From: Rhabditoides inermis
Taxonomy: Eukaryota > Nematoda > Chromadorea > Rhabditida > Rhabditidae
Assembly (NCBI GenBank): GCA_963966185.1
Contig: CAWZYM010000068.1
Coordinates: forward strand, 1 to 64,000
DNA: 64,000 bases
Direction of reading: 5' to 3'
Position 1 is the stretch's first letter. Every line of letters begins with the position of its first letter. This document shows, piece by piece, positions 20,650-30,206 of this stretch. The notes below the pieces were generated by a model, which saw only the letters and a list, made by a program, of their open reading frames with translations, did no database searches and had not been told where the DNA came from. Made by a program: the position numbers and the translations under genes.

Positions 20650-22595
20650 CTAGTTGAGGACGATGTTCTTTCCGAACGGCTTCGATTCGGTGCGGACTCC
20701 GGCGGTCGGCGCACGCTTCACAATCGGCTTCGAACTGCAAGAGACGCGATGAGGGGGAGAGGGGGTGGGGGCGGGTGCAACTGACCGAAGAGGGAGGGCG
20801 GGGGCGGGCAGCTCTCCAACCTGCTCCTCGAAGTACTTGTTGAACGAGCGGTAGAACGCCTGCAACATCACCACGATCACAATCGACAGTGTGCGAGAGA
20901 GCAGCCCTCACCTGCTGTCCTCCAGCGTACTCGAACTCGGTCAGACGACGCACTCCCAGGTCGGCAAGCGTCTTCTCGCCCGTCAAAACATCGGAACGAG
21001 CCTCCTGTAACACAAATCACGTTCAAGTACGTTCATACGGCTCAGAATTAAAATACGGATTAGAATTATACTCACGACGAACTCCATCCACTCGCGGTTG
21101 AGGGGCACCTTACACTTGAAGAACTTGCCGTACATCTCAGTCGCCAGAGTGAGGGCGAAGAAGTAGGGGTCGGGCAGACCGTGCCTCTTGTACCTACATA
21201 CAAATAAATATCACTATATATTTAAATAAATAAAATATTTGACTTGATTTTGATTTGACAAATTATAACCGACCTGAATCCGAAGTCGGGCAGACAGTGG
21301 GCCTTCTTGTACATGAAGTCGATGAGCTCAGAGAGCTGATAGCAGTGGGGGCCAACGAACTCGTACACCTACAAGGTCACGTTGATCATCCCCATCGCAC
21401 CACCTCATTCACCTGTCCGTTGGTGGTGGGGTCGCGCACGATGCGATCGATTCCGAGCGCCACATCTCCTCCCTGCAATTCATCACGTCTCACAACATTC
21501 GGCCATTTCATATCCAAAAGAGTGATATAATGAAATCAATGAAGGCAGTGCTCACCCAGATGGGCATCTTGTACGTGCTCTCTCCGGCCTTGTAGAGCCA
21601 GACCGAGTCGAGGGGCGTTTTCCTCCAGCGGGAGACGTAGTACTGGATGAATCCGTCCAGCTCTCCGTACATGACCGAGGGACGCACGATCGTCGCATCC
21701 GGGAACTCCTCGCGCACAGCAATCTCTCCCAGTCCCTGCAACACAAAATTAATCACATCACATTTAACAAACTCAACTATTATGCAACACATACCTTAGA
21801 CTTGAGGAAGTGGCTCTCGGAGACGATTCCTCCCTTTCCGGGGTTGGGAGAGGCTCCGAGGGCCGAAAGGTGGATGAAGCGCTCCACACCCATCTCCTTC
21901 GAGATGCGGGCAAGACGGCGCGCTCCAGCCTCGTGCGTCTCGTAGTACGAGTAGTTCCTACAAGTTTTAATGATTGATTACTTATAGAAATCATGAGTTG
22001 AATAGTTTTGTGTGACTCACTTGGTGGGAGTGCGGGTACCGACGAGGTTGATGACGACGTTCGAGTACTTGACGGCCTTGCGGATCGACTCGTCATCCTT
22101 CAGCTCGAAGGGGAAGAAGAGAATCTGGCCCAGTTCGCCAACCACCTTCTGTTCTCGCACATAGTACGGATCTTGGCTGAATATCAATCACGTATCAAAA
22201 ATAATCGTGAATGTGACGTGACAAAGTTATCGGTTACTGAACTAATATAAGCAAAATCACATACCGGTAGGGGATGATGATCTGGTTTCCGTTTTTCGCG
22301 AGACGGTTGATAACAGGGAGACCGAGGAAGCCAGTGGCTCCGAACACGGTGACAACGTTGCCCGAGAAGGACGCGCGGCCGCCCGCGCCCTGCAACAAAT
22401 TTACATGTTATAAGTATTTGATAAATATACAGAAAGATTTCATATAAAAATATAACTTCAAACTATACACACCTTACGGAAAGAAGCGGAGAGAGACGAC
22501 TGCTTGGGCTCAGGAGCCTTGACTGCCTGGGTGGACAACGGCGCCGACTGCTGGACAAAGCGCCCGGCCGACTGCCTACCCAGTACGGAGAGCAT
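20650..22595 (-). CDS. NDUFA9: Complex I subunit NDUFA9 (39 kDa, SDR-like)
   Basis: Accessory subunit of mitochondrial NADH dehydrogenase that binds NADPH. Exons: 22595-22473, 22389-22265, 22176-22021, 21957-21795, 21735-21556, 21472-21413, 21368-21274, 21193-21076, 21004-20912, 20859-20786, 20734-20650; about 423 residues. The N-terminus ([20 protein letters not shown]) looks like a mitochondrial targeting peptide. The Rossmann motif GATGFLG follows VVTVF, then [36 protein letters not shown] and [12 protein letters not shown], all typical of the family. The ATG lies three bases after TTTTGTGTAG, a strong acceptor, consistent with trans-splicing. The gene is convergent with sarcoglycan; the stops are about 130 bp apart. 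Confidence 0.95.
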
Positions 22596-23009
22596 CTCCT
22601 ACACAAAAAAAACATGAAACTAAAAGTATAAAGCAATGAAAATATCGATCATAGTCGTGAATGTCGAATTACATGCAAAACGAGAAAACGCGATCGTCAG
22701 CATGTAACTACAAAACTGATTAATAGATACATACAATGTGACAAGTATGATGCCCCTTTCACTGTCAAAACTGACATGAAAACAACACTACGTTCAGAAC
22801 ATAACAAACAAACAATAAACAAATCAAAAATAAACAAGCTCATATTATTTCACTACGGAGTCCTAATGTCGATACGTTCTAAAAATAGCGTTAGTTTCAG
22901 CGCGAATTTTGAAATACTAAAACTAGAACTTCGGAAAGATGGTCATGGAAGGAAGTGCAATATTTTGTACCGTTCCAAATTTTGACGTTGTTCATGTCTC
23001 GAATATGTC
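22596..23009. other. AT-rich spacer
   Basis: No coding or RNA feature recognised between NDUFA9 and the repeat island. Confidence 0.4.
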
Positions 23010-23383
23010 AAGCAGTGTTCAAGATCACTTTTTGACGTGTGGAATTTTTTGAAATGCCTTGTCAAAAACTACAAAGTCATGCACCAAAAACTGTATGTAA
23101 AATTTGGTGATTTATTTTGCACTTTTGACACCAAATTTTGCATTTTTTGTCAACACTCTCGCTCTCTGACTGTCTTTGTCGCCTGACTCTAAATCAGACC
23201 GGGGTCAAACTTTGCGCGCCAAAAATGAAACAAAGAAGAATGGTCAAAAATTGCAAAATTTGATGCCGAAAAGTGAAACCCGAAAAGTGTCAAATAGTGC
23301 AGTTTTTGACGCATGTTTTGCAGTTTCTGTCAAGGCAATTCAAAAAATTTTGACCCGTCAGAAAGTGATCTTGAACATTGCTT
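23010..23383. mobile_element. Fold-back (MITE-like) element
   Basis: The left end (AGTGTTCAAGATCACTTTTT at 23014) is matched in reverse complement by the right end (AAGTGATCTTGAACATTG at 23363). Pairing continues inward with about 80 percent identity for well over 100 bases (AATTTTTTGAA.TGCCTTG, CAAAAACT.CA and so on). No coding capacity and no clean target duplication seen. It lies 80 bp left of the Mutator-like element. Confidence 0.7.
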
Positions 23384-23483
23384 CAGAGAAGCCAATGTTC
23401 CAACTAATGAAGAAAGAAACATGGAAAAAAAATCTAAATCTATACAACAGCCTATTGAAATGGCAACCTGGAAAATTCAGCAC

Positions 23484-23544
23484 TTCAGCACATGACGTCA
23501 TGTGCTGAATTTTCAGTTCAGCACATGACGTCATGAGCTGAATT
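23484..23544. repeat. Subterminal palindromes of the Mutator-like element (left)
   Basis: Two copies of CAGCACATGACGTCATG.GCTG, each a near-perfect palindrome centred on TGACGTCA (a CRE-like octamer). The right end has one copy followed by GAAGTGCT repeats (26466-26512). Confidence 0.85.
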
Positions 23545-24044
23545 TTCCGATTTCCTTGTCTGGGACCTCACAAACCGGTGCCCGACCAAACTTGTGCCCT
23601 TTATTTTTGACTTATGCTCATTCTAGGGCATTTCGCATGACTATGATAGATATTTAGAGCACATGAAATGATCCATTAGCAAAAATGAATCATGCTTCTG
23701 ATTTATGCACGTTTACAATCTTATATAACATTTTTAGAAATTCATTCCACGGGCTTTTCCTTACAATACTGCTTATTCACCGAAAGCGTGAACTGTTCCC
23801 TCAAATGCAACTTCTCCGATTGAATGATCGAAGTAATGATCGAAGATCGACGTAGTCGCTTCTTCTTCTTCATCATGCCACTTCGGCATCTCAAAACGGT
23901 TTAAGCTGATCGAAAAGGAAGAATATGTATATGTAGGCAGCATGAGCAACTGGGACCATGGGATCCGGAATCGTTATATCTGAATATGACAACACAATCG
24001 TAGTGATATGAAGCATACAGTAGTGCCTAACGTAAGATGCTATG

Positions 24045-24330
24045 ATACGTTACGTAGGCTAACGCCGGGGAAAGACAGGTAGGCTGACGAGGTTAGTGGC
24101 GGGAAAACGATACTCGATCTGGACCATTAGAGTACCATTCTTGACGTGTAGAGCTCCGAGTTTTCCTTTGCTTCCGTGCCAAATAGTATCTCCTCGCGCC
24201 ATAGCTGCTTCCACATGAGGGTACTTCTCGCCGCCTCACTAGTTACTCGGGAAGGATTCTTGTCGATGACCGAACGTTCGGCGGCGGTGGGGCAAAATGA
24301 GAACCCGACCGCACGCCGCGGAGAAAAGAA
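24045..24330 (+). repeat. Dispersed repeat, copy 1
   Basis: About 285 bp sharing long blocks (GGCTAACGCCGGG, GACCATTAGAGTACCATT, TTCGGCGGCGG, GACCGCACGCCGCGG) with 28535-28822. Non-coding; identity not recognised. Confidence 0.75.
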
Positions 24331-24367
24331 GAAGAATATCAGCGAATATTAAAAATTTAGTTACCCT

Positions 24368-24560
24368 ATAGTCGGTTTGGATCCTATATGCCATCCGTGA
24401 CATTTCACATGTTGTGCAGTTTCGTGCAACACAACATGTATGTCTTCAAATATCCAAAACGCTTTGTGAGAGGGAATAGAACCCTTGGGCAGCTCGCAAC
24501 GATCGCGCGCTGGCGGCGCGCTCTACCACTGCGCTATTGAGGGTCATACTGAGAAGTCAT
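24368..24560 (-). mobile_element. tRNA-derived SINE copy C (inside Mutator-like element)
   Basis: Closely similar to copy A at 12231-12440 over its length, including GCAGCTCGCAACGATCGCG and ATCCAAAACGCTT. It is nested in the Mutator-like element. Confidence 0.75.
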
Positions 24561-25173
24561 TGAATTTCGCAGTAATGTTTGCTTGTTAAAGTCGGCTACA
24601 AAATTCCGGGAATGATGTGCATGTTAACCACACAAAATTATCGAGAGAGCACTAAACACATTCCGGCTGGAGCACAAAAATGGCAGTTACGAGAGTATAT
24701 TTTGCTGACGCATTTCTGGTTTATGCGGCCACGGAGGAAACAGCTGATCAGCAGCCTGTTCGATATTTGATAATTTACGCTATTTTTATTGTGTTTTCTC
24801 ATGTTTTTGTTGTTATTCAATGGTTCAAATGTTGTATAACAGTTGTAGACGTCTTTTACTAGGCGTTTTATTGTGTTGTTCACTCGTTTTAGTCTCATCT
24901 TATGAATGTGTTCATCTTGAAGGTTATTCTTGGCGATATTATGTGTTGTTGTTTATTGTTTTGTCTGTGTTGTATTCTATTACGTCCATATAAATTGCTT
25001 GTTTCAGGGCATGTACATTATTGGACCATGCCGCCACGCTTTTGAGGCCTGGCCGCGGTAGAAGCGCCACTACACTACACCGCCATTTGTTTCATTCTGG
25101 TCAGTTGTTTTATCTCAGCAAACACATGTTTTGAATTTTGCATTGATTTATGTTTTGCATTGTTGTGTTTCAG

Positions 25174-25660
25174 TTGATGTGCGCATCTCGTGTGATTCGA
25201 AGCCCGCTGCAGTGGTCGCGTGAGCAGCACCGGCGTCATCTCCCGCGTGCGTATCGTCAATTCAAGGTATGCAATTACTTTATATGATACATTTGATATT
25301 ATATATTTGTTTATGAATATCATACGTCTGCACTCATGTATCCGTTGAGACTTACCGTGTTTAATTCATTGTTGTGTTGCAGTAGTTGCGCGAGTCTCGT
25401 TGTGATGGGGGCGTTCCCGCGTTCGCGTGTGCATCACCGGCACCGTCCACTCTGCCAAGGTCGCACGCTCATGTGTCAAGGTATGCGATTGTTTCTTATG
25501 TTGATAACATATAAATATGAATCGCGTTTACGTTGTTTGATTAACGCAAGTTGTACATTCATATTTTTGGGTAACCGAGTTACTGTAATTGTGTTATTTT
25601 GTGAAACCTATATGTTACAGGTATCATTCAACGAGCCGCACCAGATAGCACAGCGGCACC
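25174..25660 (+). other. Exon-like blocks inside the Mutator-like element
   Basis: Three blocks carry splice signals: 25174-25266 (after TGTTTCAG, before GTATGC), 25383-25480 (after GTTGCAG, before GTATGC) and from 25621 (after TATGTTACAG). The first two resemble each other (GCGCATCTCGTGTGAT / GCGAGTCTCGTTGTGAT, CAGCACCGGCGTCA / CATCACCGGCACCGTC). The first is open for 31 codons, but the second is not open in a matching phase, so a coding product is doubtful. It could be a spliced non-coding transcript or captured, decayed gene pieces. Confidence 0.4.
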
Positions 25661-25987
25661 TCCGCTCAAGAAGCCAACGGCTGATCATCAAACTAGAACA
25701 ATGTATTCATTTAGTGAATGTGATGTACATTTTAATTAAATGAACTGATGATGTTTGTCGCTGTTGTTGTTTGTACATGGTAGTTCTCTTTATACATGAC
25801 CTATTTTATCTTGTTTGTGGATAGAATGTGTGTTGGAAAGTTACATAAACTATTATGATAGTGTTCTCGCGATTGTTCTTGCTATTTGATGACCTTTTCA
25901 GAAGTGTAAAATAAGTTTCAAATAACACATTTTTCGTCGCTTTCTCATCGCCGGCGGTAATATCAGCTATCTCTTCCGCGTCTCTTG

Positions 25988-26062
25988 CATCTGCCTCTGT
26001 GGCGCAGCTGGTTAGCTGGCGGCCTATAACGCTCACGGTCGCGGGTTCGATTCCACCCCGAT
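25988..26062 (+). pseudogene. tRNA-like sequence (tRNA pseudogene or SINE head)
   Basis: An A-box-like TGTGGCGCAGCTGGTTAGC and a B-box-like GGGTTCGATTCC are present at tRNA spacing, but the anticodon stem and acceptor stem do not pair. Probably a decayed tRNA or SINE head within the Mutator-like element. Confidence 0.55.
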
Positions 26063-26169
26063 ATTTTTGTATGCGCAAAAATGACAGATTGGCATGAGTC
26101 CAACTGACGGGTCTAGCTACCGTAATTCTTGTGCACCGCCCATTCCTGGCCAGTTGGAGAGGACTTTAT

Positions 26170-26282
26170 TTCTCATCATTGTACACTGAAGAGGCCAGTG
26201 GCGCTAGATGGGGTCTCTCTTCGATCTATGGAGTCTCTCTTCGACCGCGGCGATTGTGCGCCGCCAGCGCACAATCGCGCGG
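26170..26282 (+). mobile_element. SINE fragment (copy D)
   Basis: Shares the leader TACACTGAAGAGGCCAGTGG and the block GTGCGCCGCCAGCGCACAAT with copy B (12480-12590); the 3' body is missing. Confidence 0.6.
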
Positions 26283-26765
26283 CGCCCCGCCCCTGAGAAA
26301 AGTTGTTCCGCAAAAATGGGGATTTTGGGCAGCCGTGGACTATATATTAAAATTATTACAATAATTACAGTGTAAGGACTGTAAGGCGCCTCAATTTAAA
26401 TTCAAAGGGCCCAAGTTTGATCGGCACCGGTTTGTTAGATCCCATACAAGGAAACAGGAAAATTCAGCACATGACGTCATGTGCTGAAGTGCTGAAGTGC
26501 TGAAGTGCTGAATTTTCCAGGTTGCCTATTGAAATCAATTCAACAGACAATGAATCATATAAATGGTTACTCACAGATATTCGAATTGTTTATAGGTATT
26601 TATAGGTATAATTGTTTATAGGTATTACAAGTACTACATGTAAATGAACTGCGAGCCGCTAAAGGAACCCAAACGATCGGCGCTTCACGCCGATCCTAAT
26701 AACTGGAAAATAATTACAACATGGACATACACAACAATAATTACACAACGCATCATTTTAGACGT

Positions 26766-28102
26766 TCATAACGCATCAGTAGCTTGCCCCTCGGTCACTC
26801 CCTCCGTCGCCCCGCCTTCCGTCGCTCCGCCTTCCGTCGCTCCGCCTCCCGTCGCTCCGCCCTCTTCTTGCTTCGTACTCACTCCCGCCTCTAACAAGGC
26901 GTTTTCCAAACGATCCGCCAAGGTTTGCAGGGCCTGAGATTACAAAACTAAAATAAGAATACCAGAGTAATTTGATGTAATTGTGTTATTGACGTTCAGC
27001 CAGTCACCCATATCACTCATCTACTGTACTGACTTAGCGTGAATACAATGCAAGCAAGATATTATCTGTTAAAAAGTACTTGCGTAAAGATATTAAGTTT
27101 GTCTTGACCCAATTCAACAAAAGCGCATGCATAAAACGTTTACAAATACTAAAACAAATCTGCGCCTCTCTCTTTCCCCCCTCCCTCTCTCTCCTCTCCT
27201 CTCCGTCTTCTCTCTCTCTCTCTCTCTAGACGTTATTCATTTGTATTGTTATATTTCATCTGTTAGTGTCCACTGTCCGTTATGCGCAGGTTTGTGTTAG
27301 TATTTGTAAACGTTTTATGCATGCGCTTTTGTTGAATTGGGTCAAGACAAACTTAATATCTTTACGCAAGTACTTTTTAACAGATAATATATGTGCTTTT
27401 GTTGAATTTCATAGAAATTTCTTCTCTTTCTGATTCCCAAGCTCTGTCGTTAATTAGTACGCATAGAACTATTATGTGACACATTTTATGATGTGACGCA
27501 CAATGTTGCGTGTATATGTTATATTTTTCTTGGTATTGTATAGAAACAATTCTAATCGACACTTCTCTGAAATTCAGTCGCCGTTGTGTAAGTGTATGTC
27601 TGCGCTCTCACCCGACAGCGTGCTCTCTCGCGATTTCTCTGCGCGCCCTGCACGCCTGCCGGGAGAGAGAGCTAGCCAGAGTGATGGGAACCTAAAACAA
27701 CGCAAACCCGGCGCGAATTAGACGCTGGCGGCGAACTACACTCAAAGTGCTAGTTGGAGAACACGCGCAGAGAACGCGAGAGAGTACGCTTTCGGCAGAG
27801 AGTCAGCGTTACCGGACACGACATCCACCCACACGCTGGCCTCTCACCTCATGAGTGCGCGAGATCGCTCATAACTTCTTTCGGAGAAAAGATACAAAGA
27901 TGCCATCAATTAGTGATCTGGCCTACGGAACCGTGCGAATCTAACTAACATGAATTGGATGAGTTCACATTCCTGCTAACATGATTTTTTTGATATAGCT
28001 TCTTGAAAATTCTGGCGCGAGCCCTATCCTAAGCCAAAAGAGAGACAGAGACAGAGACAGAGACAGAGAGAGAAGAGGAGAGAGAGACAAACAGACAGAT
28101 AG

Positions 28103-28198
<96 letters not shown>

Positions 28199-28363
28199 GA
28201 GAGAGAGAGAGATGCGACGCAGACGCACCCTCCCTGGCCCTCTCGACCCGTATCTGCTCGGCGAGCGTCTTCCGGGAGTAGGCGTTCAGCGCGTCGCTCC
28301 TCAACAGAAGACACCGAGTGCCCAGCGACTGCACGCACATCTCATCCGACAGCTCAACACGGC

Positions 28364-28407
<44 letters not shown>

Positions 28408-30162
28408 GATCTCTCTCTTTCTCTCTCTCTCTCTCGCTCTCTTTCTCTCTCTCTCTCTCTTTCTCTCTCTCTCATTTAATTGAATACGATACAATCATGA
28501 TGATATGAGCCTAAGATGCTAGATACATAGGAACATAGGCTAACGCCGGGAAAAGACAGGTATTTAAGTTGACGAGATTAGTGGCGGGAACACGATACTT
28601 GATCGATCATCATTCCTCGACCATTAGAGTACCATTATTGAAATGTAGAGTGTAGAGCTTCGTCTGTGTCCATGTCCATGCCATTTAGTATCCTCGCGTC
28701 ATACTTCCACGTGAGAGTACTTCCCGCCGCCTCACTGGTTTGTCGGGAAAGATTCTTGTCTATGACCGATCATTCGGCGGCGGGGCAAAATGAGAAGACC
28801 CGACCGCACGCCGCGGGAAAAATCTCTCATGTATCCAAAATATAGTGTTATACATAGCCTTCCCGTCACGGTTTAAAAATCGTATTTCGAAATTCTCTCT
28901 CTTCTCTCTCTTCTCCCTCTTCTCTCTCTTCTCCCTCTTCTCTCTCTTCTCTCTCTTCTCCCTCTTCTCTCTCTTCTCCCTCTTCTCTCTCTTCTCCCTC
29001 TTCTCTCTCTTCTCTCTCTTCTCTCTCTTTTCTTACTTCTCCCTCTTCTCCCTCTTCTCTGTTCTCTCTCCTCTCTCTCTTCTCTCTCTTTTCTTACTTC
29101 TCCCTCTTCTCCCTCTTCTCTCTTCTCTGTTCTCTCTCCTCTCTCTCTTCTCTCTATATATATGTCTCTCTTTATCTCTCCCTCTCTCCTCTCTCTCCCC
29201 TCTCTCCCCTCTCTCTCCTCCTTGTCTCTCCCTCCCTCTCCCTCTTATTTCGAGATTCTCTCTCTTCTCTCTTCTCTCTCTTCTCCCTCTTCTCTCTCTT
29301 CACTCTTCTCTCTTTTCTCTCTTCTCTCTCTTCTCTCTCTTCTCTCTCTTCTCTCTCTTCTCTCTCTTCTCTTACTTCTTCCTCTTCTCTCTCTTCTCTT
29401 ACTTCTACCTCTTCTCCCTCTTCTCTCTCTTCTTTCTCTATATATGTCTCTCTTTATCTCTCTCTCTCCCTCTCGCACGAGATGCTCGCTCTTCCTCTCG
29501 TTGTCTTTCACCCCCGACATCTGCACTCTCGCCGCCGCCCGCAGCGAGGGGCGGGGCTCTGCACTTTTGGGTGCAAGTTGGGTGCACGTTGGAAAAAGTC
29601 GGCGGTCAGCGTGACGGGAAGGAAGGAAGGAAGGAAGGAAGGAAGGAAGGAAGCGCTGGCCTTTCGCCTAGTGCGCGCGCGGGATCGCGCATAACTTCTT
29701 TCAGAGAAGAGATACAAAGATGCCATCAATTAGTGATCTGGCCTACGGAACCGTGCGAATCTAACTAACATGAATTGGATGAGTTCACATTCCTGCTAAC
29801 ATGATTTTTGGATATAGCTTCTTGAAAATTCTGGCGCGAGCCCTATCCTAAGCCAAAAGAGAGGGCGCTGCGCGCCCTCTCTAATGTTGCTAACTTATTA
29901 TTTAAACTTTTGATCAAAAAGTGTTCACATTGTACCAAACCCATTGATGAATGTGTGTTATAATATCGAACTTACCAGACTCGGTTTTCCTTCCGCAGCT
30001 CTGAACTTCCGAAGCGCTTCGGCCGATTCGTTGTACTTCTTGTACTTCCATTCAAAAACCGCATGGTTGAGAACGAACTGAGGGCCGGCCTGTAAAAGGT
30101 CATTTAACATGTATTCAAACTTCAAACATTACTATACTACTAAAATGTAACCACTTCGGGAG

Positions 30163-30206
<44 letters not shown>

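Larger units (their letters stand above)
23462..26526. mobile_element. Mutator-like non-autonomous element, 3.07 kb
   Basis: Long inverted ends start GGCAACCTGGAAAATTCAGC (23462) and finish with the reverse complement at 26526. The similarity extends about 150 bp, through the TGACGTCA-centred palindromes and CAAACCGGTGCC..CAAACTTG. The element is bracketed by an exact 9-bp duplication TATTGAAAT (23453-23461 and 26527-26535), as for Mutator-superfamily insertions. No transposase is visible inside. The cargo includes a dispersed repeat (24045-24330), a SINE (24368-24560), a set of exon-like blocks (25174-25640), a tRNA-like sequence (about 25990) and a SINE fragment (26170-26282). Confidence 0.82.

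Noticed and set aside
25336..25743. 135-codon plus frame within the Mutator-like element
   Set aside because: It reads across two good donor-acceptor pairs; if the blocks are spliced this frame is not used.
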